Source: Phaeoceros laevis (Eukaryota; Anthocerotophyta; Anthocerotopsida; Notothyladales). From it: a stretch of DNA of 21,114 nucleotides. A program made the translations under genes and the position numbers. Shown in pieces: positions 1 through 10,700 of this stretch; within the stretch, counting starts at the first letter, position 1; each line of letters starts with the position of its first letter. Below the pieces are notes generated by a model. The model was not told where the DNA came from, made no database searches, and saw only the letters and a program-made list of their open reading frames with translations. The stretch covers positions 1 through 21,114 of the forward strand of contig JBNGIQ010007362.1 in NCBI GenBank assembly GCA_049999765.1, in the 5' to 3' direction.

Positions 1-579
1 TTGCACAACAGGATAGGATAGAATTGAGTGCCAGTGTATCCACTTTGTGCTGGAGGTCTCGGGGACTGGGCGGTGCCACCTTTGCTGGCTGCGGTAAGGC
101 CGTTCTAATGCAAGGAGGTTGTATAGCATAAATGGAGGAAGGATGTAAAGACTGCGCAGGGTCGTGGGAAAAGGGCAACAAAGTTCGTTGTAAGGATACG
201 CTGTCTCCGTGAAGGCAGACTGTGAGGTCTGGAGAGATAGTAAGCAGTAGGAAAAGTAAGCATGGGAAAGTGGGCAAGGTTGGCAGTATTGACCAGCAGG
301 GACGTGAATTTGAGCAAGCGAGTCATTTTGTTCGGCGTGTGAAGTTCTATAGACGGAAGTGTAACTTCAAATCTTGCGGACGAAAGCTGTCCGCAAAAAA
401 ATCTGACGTCAGCTCAAACGCGCGAACAAAACGGTCTCTGAATGCACTGACGAAGCAACGTTGCACAGCAATGGAGGCTCCCTGAAATGGGAAGCAGAAA
501 CAGTTTTATCATTTGCTAATTTGCTGATGCCAATGTATAGATTTTACGACCACCTGAGTGGTCTAGCTTTCGAATGCGT

Positions 580-937
580 GCACTGCAAATCATGAAAGGA
601 TCCTTACCTAATCTGCTCTACATCCATCTCGTGCACAATCCAAAACCGAGTACCTTCCAGAGATATTTGTGGTCCTTGTAAGAAACCCCAGAGACCGATT
701 ACAACCAGACTATTGAGTAATTTGGAGGACAAAGCAACAACAAGGCGTCATGACCTCTCTTAGTTTAACTATCTCAGCTTATTACGTCCTTCAACAAAAC
801 TCCCAGCTGATCTCACAAGTGTAAACGAGGCACATGGACTGCAAATCGTGTAGGGATCCTTACTGATTTGCTGGACATGCATCTCGAGTACACCCAAAAA
901 CCCAATCTCCATTCAACGATATCTATGGTCCTCAAAT
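580..937. repeat. Degenerate direct repeat, two copies of about 98 bases
   Basis: Bases about 580-680 and 838-937 align along their whole length with one single-base gap, at roughly 70-75% identity judged by eye. Both share the string GGATCCTTAC and end in similar text (ATATTTGTGGTCCTT and ATATCTATGGTCCTC). Read on the minus strand, each copy has a GTAAGGATCC string preceded by possible coding sequence (one copy reads GFWVYSRCMSSKS) and followed 15-20 bases later by TTTGCAG. They could be relics of a duplicated exon edge or of a transposon. I do not recognise the encoded peptide. Confidence 0.6.
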
Positions 938-2523
938 ACTCCTCTTGAATCTGTGATAGTTTTGACCAAAGACAGGCCAGGTGATGGTCCTCAAGAGCTT
1001 CACTGACAGGCAACAACGGTGATTAGTTCCTATTGGTTCCCAAGCACCTGATGCAAACTCTTTGATGCTCACCTGGCATGTGCAGGCTCCAGCATGTAGA
1101 ACCTTCCCTTTTTTTACATGACTTATCCTGCACCTCTGCTCTTGCACCAAGTCTTCGTCCTTCTCTGCAAGGCTGGTGCATGCCAGAATCAGGTTACCGC
1201 ATACTGTTACGGGACTGCTCTCCTAACAACGGCTTACTTGTCCATTTGTCCATGAGCGAACTTACTCCACATCCAGTGCTGCATTGCTTCGTCAATCGCA
1301 AGATCCCCTGATGTGAATAGGACTATTAAATTCCATGTTCATCTGAAACCTAGCCAAAGAATTCAACATTTCGAAACAAGGAAAGCCACAAACACCACAA
1401 GCAAAAGCTCATAATCGATTTCATGGATCCACTAATCAGCAAGTTGCAAAAACGCCACAAGTCTTCACGTTGGATTTCTGATTACAAAAAATGAGGACAT
1501 TTTAGTCCCCCCTAAGGCTATCTGGTTAGTTGGCACTCTACCAAAGTCCCACCTGAAGACCAGGACTGTTTTCAAGTTCAAATTCGATGTCCTAGTGCTA
1601 TGACATCAGTACAACAAATAGCGAGACATGCCTAAACAACAGCAGCCCTCAAAAAGTTATCATATGGACTGGCAAGTGGAAGTTTCAAAGCCAGCCATGG
1701 CTCCTGGGTGGCTGGGGTTGCCAGCCAAGAAGACAGTTAATTTTGAGACGTTGTGAGCTGAACCTTCCTATCTCCTGTGGACTGCTGCAACATGAAATTT
1801 GAAAGTCAGGTAATCACTGTCAAAGCTAAGCCCCACGTACTGCAGCAATTCCACAGGTACAACAAACAGCACCCACGCTTGTGCTAGGAAGAACGTACCA
1901 CGTCAGGTGAGTCAAGATGAGCGTGGGTTGTATACGGGCCAGCAGGAGTCCAATCACCACCAGGCAGGGTCAGAAATAGTGTGTATCCTTCGGATCCAAC
2001 TTCAACACAATGGAAAGCTTCCTTCTACAGTGGATCCAAATGAGCCCACACTGTCCGAGACCGCCTACGATGGCTGGGACTCTGCTGCCACTCTCAAAAC
2101 TGCGCTGGGATGCATCCCCAGAATGTGGCACAGGATGGGCCAGCAGCATGCTAGTGCCTTCTGGCTGCAACGAGCTGGCCGCCATGATTGAGGGTTTGAC
2201 CGTCTGAGGAACCATACTTCGGAAGGGTCTATTTTCAGGACGGCGCAACGCGTTCGGATGCACACAGGAGCGTCAGGAATGAGATGACACAAGCTCCCTG
2301 GAAACTGTACATATCTGGACTGACATGTTTCTTTCTTCAATGTTCCCAAAGGTCCACTGTATTCTCTACTGGGGTCCGACTGCGCGACGGCCGCAGAACA
2401 ACTTGGCTCATGAAGAACTACATCGTGGTCGGCTCTTTGCCCGGAATGAGGTCGCCTGTTTTTTCGTCAGACGAAAGCGTCAACTCTCGAGAGTAGTGGG
2501 AACGCGTGACTACTTCTTCACGC

Positions 2524-2529
2524 AATAAA
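2524..2529 (+). terminator. AATAAA poly(A)-signal-like hexamer without an assigned gene
   Basis: A canonical AATAAA hexamer sits on the plus strand, but I could not find a supported plus-strand gene ending upstream. It may be chance, or it may mark the 3' end of an unrecognised or non-coding transcript. Confidence 0.2.
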
Positions 2530-2631
2530 GTGTCAAAGCTCAGCGACGCGGAATTTCCGCATTCTTTCAGGACCACGTGATCCCCGGCACCATCCCCGTT
2601 TCCATTGGACTTACTAAATCTTTGAATACGA

Positions 2632-2640
2632 CATAAATAC
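2632..2640 (+). promoter_or_regulatory. Possible TATA-like element for the kinase gene
   Basis: CATAAATAC lies about 555 bases upstream of the kinase ATG at 3195. If used, it would give a leader of roughly 500 bases with several upstream ATGs, for example a three-codon frame starting near 2663. A leader intron is also possible. There is no independent support for the start site. Confidence 0.25.
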
Positions 2641-3194
2641 GGTAACTATACTCCAACCGGACATGAGCCTGTGAAGAAACAGTCAGGAGCGTATGTCCCT
2701 GACTCTTCGATCCGGCCGTGTCTGGAAATTGCCTGGCTGGAAGCGATTGTTTGAAGTGGGCTCAATCTTCGCAGATTGAAGGGCGCAGCTGTTACATAGC
2801 ATCGAAGGGCCGCGGCAGCAGCGAGATTGGATCCTTCTCCAGATCGGGATGTGGAGTGAGATGGAAGGGTAGAGCCCGCAATGCCACCGTTGCATGCCCC
2901 TAGGTTGTGCAAATCCGCTTCCAGAGTGGGGTCAGGCAGCGAGCTGGGACTGTGAGCCGGCGCTGCTCCTGTCGAGCATGTGGTGGTGGTGGGGATATGA
3001 GCAGCGGCCATGCTCCCAAGAAGTCCTGGCTGAGACGGGCACACGCGGACGAGGCGGTCGGATAGTGCTTGCCCTACCGAAGAGGACTTTGCGATCGAGG
3101 AGGCGAGGGTTTGCAAGGACTCTGCGGAGCTCGGATTTGTCGGTTGTGTGTGTTTGTGCTGACCTGTAGATCGGGGTCGCAGACTCATGCGATA

Positions 3195-5747
3195 ATGTGG
3201 CGGCTCAAGCAATTTTTGCATCAGGATCATGGAGGATCGCTGGAGGGAAAATGCGTGGACGTCGGACCTCTCAAGCTGCAGGTACGGAGTACGATCGCGA
3301 AGGGCGGGTTCTCCTGTGTATACTTGGTCAAGGATGTGGTATCTGGCAAGAGCTATGCGCTCAAGCACATCATCTGCACCGACTCGGAGATGCTGGATCT
3401 GGTGAGGAAGGAAGTGGGCGTGATGGAGCTGCTCAAGGGCCATCCTAACGTCGTCACCCTGCATGCTCAAGCTGTTTTTGACATGGGCAGAACCAAGGAG
3501 TGCTTCCTGGTGATGGATTGCTGCGAAAGGAATCTGGTGGACGTACTGGATAGCAGGGGTGCTGGGTACTTTGAGGAGAAGCAGTTGCTTTTCATGTTCC
3601 GGGAGGTGTGCAATGCAGTGTACGCCATGCATTGCCAGTCGCCGCCCATTGCGCATAGAGATCTCAAGGCAGAGAATCTGCTGCAGGGTCCGGACAATGT
3701 GTGGATGCTGTGTGACTTTGGGAGCACAACGACCAAGCACAAGCGGTTTGAGAAGCCCGATGAGATGGGGGTGGAAGAGGACGTGATTCGAAAGCATACC
3801 ACTCCTGCTTATCGGGCGCCTGAGATGTGGGATCTTTTCCAGAGGGAAATGATCAGTGAGAAGGTGGACATCTGGGCTCTTGGGTGCCTGTTGTATCGCA
3901 TGGCGTACTTCACGTCTGCTTTCACTGGTGATTCCAAACTGCAAATCTTGAACGGGAACTACCGGATTCCTGACTTGCCCCACTACAGTGATGCAGTTAC
4001 TGGTCTCATAAAGGACATGCTTGCACTCAGTCCGGGTGCTAGGCCGGATATACTGCAGGTATGGCGGAGAGTGAACCAGCATTTATCTACTGATTTGCAG
4101 AAACCTGAGCCGGATAAGCCACCTAGCAGGTCCAAGTTGCCACCATCCTCTCGTAATGCTGAAGGACAGCCCGCCATCAGTCATCCTGCCACATCGGTTC
4201 CATCAAGTGCGCCTGCAGTGCCGTCAAGGAAGCCTCCGTCACCTCCAAAGGATGCTAAACCAAGCGCAGGAAAGAGCATGGCTGGAGGGAGCTTCTGGTC
4301 TTCACAGTTTGCTCAAAGTGTGCCTGGAAAAACTCCAGGAATGGCTAGTCCACGTGCAGTTTCAGCAAGCTCAGAAAGGGTGCCCGTCAGTCCACAGAGT
4401 GCAGGCAGCTCGGAGAGGATACCTGTGAGTTCACAACCTGTTTCTAACCTGGCAAGAGTCCCTGTAAGTCCGCAACCTGTTGCTAACCTGGCTAGAGTAC
4501 CTGTGAGTCTCCAACCTGTTGCTAACCCGGCTAGAGTATCAGTGAGCCCCCAACCTGTTGCTAACCCGGCTAGAGTGCCAGTGAGCCCCCAACCTGTTGC
4601 TAACCCGGCTAGAGTGCCAGTGAGTCCTCAACCTGTTGTCCGTTCCCCGAGGGTGTCATTGAGTCCCCAATCCATTCCCAAGTCTCCGAGAGTACCAGTG
4701 AGTCCCCAACCTGGAGCTAAGCTGCAAGGAGTTCCTGTTAGTCCGCAACATGGGCGTAGTCCGCAAAGTACGTCAGATGGTCCTCAGTTTGATTCTAGCC
4801 CTCCAAGGACTCAACTTAGTCCACCAGTCACGAGCAGGAATTATGCTGGAGTGGATGCTTCCTTGTCAGCCAGTATGGCTGCCGGACTGAATTTGTTTGG
4901 TGAAGCAAATAGTGGTGGGAGTCCGCAGCCTCAAGTGGAGACAAGAAACCATGGAAGGCAGCCAGTAACGAGCCATTCTACTTACCAGCATGATGGTCTC
5001 AGAAGTGGTGACCGCATCCATTTACCATTCGAGGGCTCAAAACCTCCGAATGCCACCTCAGGCAGGGGGGCCACATCTCGAAGAACTGTGTTTTCAAATC
5101 CATCATCTGCTTCTCAACGTGGGACAGTCAGGTCAGAGCTGCAGCATGGTGTGGCTGTTGGTCACCCGCGGGAGGAAACAGCTTCCACATCAAGTGCGTC
5201 CATTTGGGAGCTTCAAGAGGGCCTGTCCAGTCCTGTGTTCAAAGAGAGCAAGCCAGCTTCGCAAGCACCAGTTTACCCGATCCCTACAGATGTACGATTT
5301 GCTCAACAGTCAGCATATGATCTGCGTGGGCGGAGTGGGCTAGCATCAGGTATCGATCCTTCCAAGGCCAAGGATGACTTTCTGTTCGAACCATCGGCTC
5401 AAGCAAGGTATGCCAATGCCGAAAGGGATACTGGACTTCGCAGGAACGATCTGTTCAGCTCTTCTGAACGTTTCGGACATAGGGGTTCTGTACTGGACAG
5501 ACGGCAGGAAGCTGCACGTAGAGCTACTGCTTCGGCTACTGGGTATGGAGCTACTGGCTCAGCTACTGGGTATGGAGGGAGTTGGTATACTCAGCAGCCC
5601 AGTCTGGGGACTGCAAATACCACCTTTGGGCAAACTGCAGGTACCAGCTCATCCTCCAGCTTTCCAACTGTTGAACCGCTCAATCAACGGGCTGAGAACA
5701 TACAAGGACGGCCCAAGTTCCAGCCAGCTGGATGGGCAGGATTTTGA
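3195..5747 (+). CDS. NAK/AAK1-like Ser/Thr protein kinase with Ser/Pro repeat tail, intronless
   Basis: An 850-residue protein from the ATG at 3195. Residues about 28-300 form a protein kinase domain of the NAK (AAK1/GAK/Ark1) family. Visible motifs are the glycine loop IAKGGFSCVYL (34-44), ATP lysine in YALK (K57), helix-C Glu (E73), HRDLKAEN (154-161), DFG (174-176), TPAYRAPEMWDL (203-214) and DIWALG (225-230), so it should be catalytically active. Animal and yeast relatives phosphorylate clathrin-adaptor and actin-patch proteins; a role in endocytosis is inferred from the family. Residues 301-850 are a long Ser/Pro-rich, probably disordered tail with a 13-residue repeat array (395-524) and a small ATxSATGYG duplication (777-794). 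The reading frame is open upstream of the ATG, but MWRLKQFL is the usual start of plant relatives. No intron is needed, unlike the other long genes here. Confidence 0.93.
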   Translation: MWRLKQFLHQDHGGSLEGKCVDVGPLKLQVRSTIAKGGFSCVYLVKDVVSGKSYALKHIICTDSEMLDLVRKEVGVMELLKGHPNVVTLHAQAVFDMGRTKECFLVMDCCERNLVDVLDSRGAGYFEEKQLLFMFREVCNAVYAMHCQSPPIAHRDLKAENLLQGPDNVWMLCDFGSTTTKHKRFEKPDEMGVEEDVIRKHTTPAYRAPEMWDLFQREMISEKVDIWALGCLLYRMAYFTSAFTGDSKLQILNGNYRIPDLPHYSDAVTGLIKDMLALSPGARPDILQVWRRVNQHLSTDLQKPEPDKPPSRSKLPPSSRNAEGQPAISHPATSVPSSAPAVPSRKPPSPPKDAKPSAGKSMAGGSFWSSQFAQSVPGKTPGMASPRAVSASSERVPVSPQSAGSSERIPVSSQPVSNLARVPVSPQPVANLARVPVSLQPVANPARVSVSPQPVANPARVPVSPQPVANPARVPVSPQPVVRSPRVSLSPQSIPKSPRVPVSPQPGAKLQGVPVSPQHGRSPQSTSDGPQFDSSPPRTQLSPPVTSRNYAGVDASLSASMAAGLNLFGEANSGGSPQPQVETRNHGRQPVTSHSTYQHDGLRSGDRIHLPFEGSKPPNATSGRGATSRRTVFSNPSSASQRGTVRSELQHGVAVGHPREETASTSSASIWELQEGLSSPVFKESKPASQAPVYPIPTDVRFAQQSAYDLRGRSGLASGIDPSKAKDDFLFEPSAQARYANAERDTGLRRNDLFSSSERFGHRGSVLDRRQEAARRATASATGYGATGSATGYGGSWYTQQPSLGTANTTFGQTAGTSSSSSFPTVEPLNQRAENIQGRPKFQPAGWAGF
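4377..4766 (+). repeat. Ten in-frame 39-base units (13-residue RVPVSPQPVANPA-type repeats)
   Basis: Ten consecutive units, each exactly 39 bases, encode variants of RVPVSPQPVANPA within the kinase tail (residues 395-524). Units 3 to 6 are nearly identical and the outer units have diverged, which fits growth by unequal exchange in the centre. Every unit keeps an SPQ or SxQ core, so the array is a regular series of possible proline-directed phosphorylation sites. No unit breaks the frame. Confidence 0.95.
5523..5576 (+). repeat. Two 27-base units encoding ATASATGYG / ATGSATGYG
   Basis: Bases 5523-5549 and 5550-5576 match at 24 of 27 positions and lie in frame near the C-terminus of the kinase (residues 777-794). 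This is a second, independent in-frame expansion in the disordered tail. Confidence 0.85.
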
Positions 5748-6127
5748 GTCATTGTTACGCCACGGGGCCTATAGGTTTTTCAGAGAATTAGAAGCCAGAA
5801 CGTTGCCTGCTTAGACTATTCTTTCTTGACGGATTTATCATCCGAATGCATAAAAGGTACCTCAGTGGCGTTCCTAATTTTGACAAGACGAAGCATGGGC
5901 AAGCTTGTCCTGCCTCAAGATTGTGGCATCAGAATGCCCGGAAAATTCGGTTGGCTCGAGTCAACTGGGCTCTGGCACATTTTTTAGAGAGTGGATAAGC
6001 TGTTTTAAATTGCCTTTTACTGAGGGAAGTGGAGGGCCTATTCCAAAATAGAGTAAGGTGAAGACTGGGAGGCAACAAGGAACAGGATAGCGAAGAAACG
6101 GCCCCCTCATCGAGAGAACCAGCAACG

Positions 6128-6717
6128 ATGGCGGCCATGGTTGCGGTGCCTGTAGGGAGCCTGAACTCGTCCATGCGTGGTACAGCTCTGCCGCGCTCAG
6201 CGTCCGCCCCACGATCGGTGCCTCTACCTCGCCTGAGCATCCGCTGCGCTCGTGTAGGAGGTATCGAGATTCCAAATGCAAAGCGCATTGAGTCATCTTT
6301 GCAGTATATACACGGAGTGGGCTTAACAACAGCCCGCCAGGTGCTGCTGGACACCGGCTTGGAGAACAAGCACACCCGGGAGCTGACCGAGGAGGAACTT
6401 ACCCGCCTCCGTGAGGAAGTCTCCAAGTACATGATTGAAGGCGACCTGGTATGAAACCTGCTTGTATGACCTTATGTGGATATGCCGCATTCTAGATGTG
6501 TGGTAGGGTTTGCAGTTGGTTGAGCTCTGGCTGTGAACTCTTGCTGCAGCGGCGGTTCAATGCAATGGCCATCAAGAGGTTGAAGGATATCCAGTGCTAC
6601 AGGGGAAAGCGCCACATCATGAATCTCCCCTGCAGAGGACAGCATACGAAATGCAATGCTCGCACTAGGAAAGGCAAAAAGGTTGCGATTCAGGGCAAGC
6701 AGAAAAGCAAAAGGTAG
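6128..6717 (+). CDS. RPS13: Plastid 30S ribosomal protein S13 (uS13c), nucleus-encoded, two exons
   Basis: Joined exons 6128-6448 and 6550-6717 encode 162 residues. The intron of 101 bases begins GTATGA, ends CTGCAG and is phase 0. Residues 1-38 are rich in Ser, Ala, Arg and Pro and look like a chloroplast transit peptide. The rest is a full bacterial-type S13: [29 protein letters not shown] (helix-hairpin region), SKYMIEGDL across the splice site into [19 protein letters not shown], then [24 protein letters not shown]13 sits in the head of the small ribosomal subunit and contacts tRNA and bridges to the large subunit. The intron falls inside a conserved segment, so splicing is required to make the protein. 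A plastid rather than mitochondrial form is chosen from the transit peptide and remembered similarity to Arabidopsis plastid S13. Confidence 0.96.
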
Positions 6718-7726
6718 ACACACCTCTGCAGCGTAGGGGTGACTGTACCATCGACTTGGCGAGCTACTCGTTATGAGGAACTCACGTTCAGTTTCAACTT
6801 CCGACATACCAGCTCTTTCGTGCCGGCCTCGAGTTTGTTGTGATTTGGAAAACGATGCACACTGTCCATCAACGCATGTTGAAGCTAGCGAGCAATTTAG
6901 TCAACTGAAATGCTGTCCTATTTGTAGTTCATAGACGTTCACAAATAGTACTTCAACGTCGGCGGCTGCTGAATTTTGAAGCAAGAATTGAGTTGCTCGT
7001 CTGGTTGCATGTCACAATGGCAGTAACCTCGTTCTCAATGGAATGCAATTTGAGAGGAGGGTTCACCACCTTACCGCAACCTGCGAAGCAGGACTGGATC
7101 ACCTTTGCGTACATAAGGAGCTGCAATGCCGGATCATGCTTTCAAATGTTGACAAGAGTGGTCTCGGCTGGCTGCAGCATAGATTCGTGCATTACTAGCT
7201 CGAGGGCCTTGTCAGTTCTTTCATGCTGGCATATCCTGCAAGCAGAGTAGTCCTGGTTACACAGATGTCTGTTGGGCAGGCTCTTGAACACCCAGTGTGC
7301 TTCACACCGTTCACATACATCTCGATCAGGACATATCTTTGATTACTATTGACTGGTACCCATTATAAATATTGGGTTCATCCATTAACTTGCACTCATC
7401 AAAAGCTCCTGCAATGGATGCACTTGCCTCTTAACCATTCCCTTATGGGAATATCCTAAATTCCTTTATACCGTTGAATGTCAACATCTGATAGCTGGTC
7501 CTAGTCAACTGTCTCCGAACTTCTGTATGCTAACTGCAAGATAGATTTCAAAGGACCACAAGTCTTTGAAATTCATCTTGCAACCTGTTGGATAGTACTA
7601 ATCAAGGAAGTCCTCCCACAGTTGGCTTCCTGAAGATGTGGTCTTATAGTACAAAATTTAGAGCTAGCATACTAGGAAAAAATGTTCGGCCCTGGATTCC
7701 TGAAGTTTCAGTAGCACTTGATCTTG
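6718..7726. other. Convergent intergenic region between RPS13 and the SNF2 gene
   Basis: This 1-kb gap should hold the 3' untranslated ends of two genes facing each other. I see no coding sequence I can name; the longest plus-strand frame (6993-7250) is Cys/Ser-rich with no family motif. The only clear structure is an inverted repeat at 7535-7582. Confidence 0.7.
7535..7582. repeat. Short inverted repeat, 19-base arms with 10-base loop
   Basis: The left arm 7535-7553 (TGCAAGATAGATTTCAAAG) pairs with the right arm 7564-7582 (CTTTGAAATTCATCTTGCA) at 17 of 19 positions; the loop is GACCACAAGT. The two mismatches are adjacent. The arms do not extend further. It could be a foldback in the 3' untranslated region of either neighbour, a small transposon relic, or chance. 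Confidence 0.6.
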
Positions 7727-10700
7727 TTATGTAGTATCTATAACAAGAGGAGTTGATACTTTTAATGCCGCTGCTCTAGCTTCAGCTGCAGCAAGCTCCA
7801 CTGTTAGCTCCTTCAGTTTTCTCACGATATTGAGTCCCTTATCTGGCAGCTTATCAACAGTAGCCTGCGTTGATCATCAAAAAACATCACTACTTATTGC
7901 TCTCACCTGGACAGCTTGTACTCCTGAAAGTCTAGGTTCAACGGAAAGGAAGAAATACCTGATCCTCAAGTGTTTTTGCAAGTCGGTTAATCGTTCCTTT
8001 GAGGTGTGCCACTTTGTACCATGCTTGACGGACTTCATCTGAGACATGGACTTGCTGAGGGTCCTTCTTCTGATAGACTCTGCAAGAAGAGTATTAACTT
8101 TTCAGAAAAATAGATAACATGTTAGGAGAAAACATGGGGCCACAGTAAAGAGACGGTGCCCTGGATCCTGTGAATATTAGTACCCCCTAACAGGCCAATG
8201 ACATCAAGTACTTACGGCGCAGGTTCAGCCTGGGGCAGTTCTGCATCTTCTTTCGAGAAAAGCAGATCATGGTGACTAATTCCAGCGTACATGGCAAGCC
8301 GATTGAGAAAATTTGTGTGCAGCTGGAGGTCTTCATTCCTGCATGGCATTTGATTAAAGGTGGAAGCCTCGTCTTTACAGGCAGGATTAACTACAACAAG
8401 GAGCCAACAACTTACAGTGAGTGCTGGCTTGCATGTTCTTTGTGTAGTTGCCGCTGGGTTAGGGACACTTCGAACCCGCAGTCCGGAATAGAGAAAATTT
8501 CTCGAAGATCCTGTAGAGCAAGGACAGTATCAGTGAACTGAGACATACAACCAGTTCCGCCATCACAGTTCCACTCCAAGAGCGCCAGCCACGCTGCTCA
8601 AGACAGCTATCTTGTTGACAACCACACTTGGCAAACTCAAAATCCTCATGCCTACCTTTTGAGAAAAATATCGAAAGGCCTCTTTCTTTTCTGTTGCAAC
8701 TTTCATCAGTCCTCCTTTGAAAACCTGCAAGGAGATATTAGTCAATCCCAAGCTTTCGAGAAACATGGAGACTGAGAGAAATATTTTTAGTACGCTGTCT
8801 TAATCTCGCAAAACAAGAATCCCTTGCTTGATGATATTGTAATCTGCAGACCTGTTTCCTGTACACTTTTTCTTCAATTGTGCTACAGGAGATTAGGCGG
8901 TAGACAACCACGTTTCTTTTTTGTCCAATCCGGTATGCTCTGTCGACACTCTGGTTGTCCACACTGCATGACAAGCGTGCACATAGGAGTTAGGACGCCT
9001 ATGCAGGTTAAGCACTCTGCTGGTGGTACTGCAAGCAGATCTCATGTGATAATTGGAAGGCACAGTGTGATAGCCTTGCCTAGGATTCCAGTTGGGGTCC
9101 ACAATGACAACTCTATCAGCCCCAGTCAGAGTTAGTCCCAGTCCTCCGACCTGGGAAGTTAGAAGGAACACTACAATTCTTTCATCTGCCTGGAACTCCT
9201 GCAAACATGAAGGAAACATCTATGCAAGTCATAATCATAGAATTGTGCCAGTGCCTTCTTATTTAAGAGAAGCAACCAGTCCAAACCATCAAATGGACTA
9301 CTCAACAACTGACCTGTACGTTCTGTTCTCTGTCTGAAGCTTTCATGGTTCCATCTATTCGACGAAATCTATAACCTTTTGTACGTATCTCGCCCTGTCA
9401 TGACGTGGGAACATGCACCACTAATACTAAGCAGACTAGACACCAAGGCACAGTCCTCGCTTTAAGGTTCTCAAGATAATTCACTCGAAGTACCTGAATG
9501 ATGTCAAGCATCTTCCGTGACTGCGAAAATATGAGAGTACGGTGACCGCTCTCGACAAGATTGTCCTGCAACACGGAGATGTTCTAGCTTTTTAGTACCA
9601 GAAGCAACTCAAAGGTATTTGGACTCAAAATCATAGGAGCAGAGTAAGCTGACTTACGACGAGTGCTGTTAGAAAATCAATCTTGCATGATGTTAATTCA
9701 TCATTGCTCCTAGAATCTTCATCCAAATGCACCAGGTCGGCCAAAGCCCCAGCCATTGCCTCTGCAGCAGCACAATCTTCACGGCCCATCATGTTCTCCA
9801 TTCCTTCGGTGATATCCTTTGTTGCCCTTTTTGTTAGAAGCAAGGGGTGATCACAGATCTTTTTGAGAACCTGCGAAATGAGCGTTTCTCACATGATCCT
9901 TTCAAGAGGGTCTAGTCAATCCATTTGACCAAAAGCAAATGGACACCACAGGAGACAGTGTGACTTTGGATGTAACAATAGCTTGAAAGGCAGTACAGGA
10001 GCAAATTCTTACAGTTATTGCAGCAAGGGGATTATGAGTTCCCTCCAATGCTGACCGCACTGCTTCACTGCTAAGAAACGCTCTGTACAATTGTTGCTGC
10101 ATCCGTCACAGCAGTGCAGGTCATCAACCATCCCAAAGTCGAGAACAAAGCCGCATAGGAGCTGAGGTATACCTGGCACTTGGATAACCGAAGCCACACG
10201 ATGAGATCATTCTTCAATGGCAGTTTACTATTAGTCTCACCCGAGTTTGGAAACACCTCACTCTTCATGCGGCGTAAGAAAACGGGTGCAATTTGCTGTC
10301 TCAATTTCTACAAACACACAAAGCAAGGGTACATATAATTTTTTACAGACTTTTGAACCGTACCACCATGTGGAGTACAAGAAACCAGCAACTCCTAACC
10401 TGAGCAGCAGCAGATCCGATTCTCTTGACACGGTCTGAAGCATTCTTGTCATTTCCATGCTGAATTGGATTCTCATACTTCTCTTTGAACCTACAGATCA
10501 GAAGCGCACAAGTCCATATGAGGCTCAGAAGAGGAATAAGAGACAAACCTTATTAGAACAGATATCCACTGCAACAGTCAAGGTACTCACTCTTTCCAGT
10601 CACCTAATAAATCTGGACAGCAGAAGTCAAAAAGTGCCCACATCTCCTGGCAGTGGGACATTGTCAACGTATGAGTGGCATTGTGGAGAGCTGGCTGGAA

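Larger units (their letters stand above)
1..3194. other. Long stretch without a supportable gene, upstream of the kinase gene
   Basis: I found no recognisable protein, tRNA or rRNA here on either strand. Open frames are short (under about 100 codons), lack family motifs and overlap one another. The stretch at 49-110 ends in GCTGCG|GTAAGG, which resembles a plus-strand splice donor, so the window may begin inside an exon or leader; this is weak. The palindrome TGACGTCA, a classic bZIP-binding core, lies at 404-411. A degenerate direct repeat occupies about 580-680 and 838-937. A poly(A)-signal-like AATAAA lies at 2524-2529. The last 550 bases probably belong to the promoter and leader of the kinase gene that starts at 3195. 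Confidence 0.6.

Noticed and set aside
1970-2263. Overlapping open frames of up to about 97 codons on both strands
   Set aside because: Several frames are open at once in a locally G/C-rich stretch; none shows a domain, signal peptide or convincing splice partner.
3069-3194. Upstream in-frame extension of the kinase (about 42 residues)
   Set aside because: It is Arg/Cys-rich and unlike the family; the ATG at 3195 gives the expected N-terminus.
2646-4082. Long minus-strand open frame of about 478 codons opposite the kinase gene
   Set aside because: It lies antisense to a conserved kinase domain, has no recognisable motif, and its openness follows from the codon pattern of the true gene.
5929-6432. 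Minus-strand open frame opposite the first exon of the S13 gene
   Set aside because: The plus strand encodes clear ribosomal protein S13; the antisense product has no family features.
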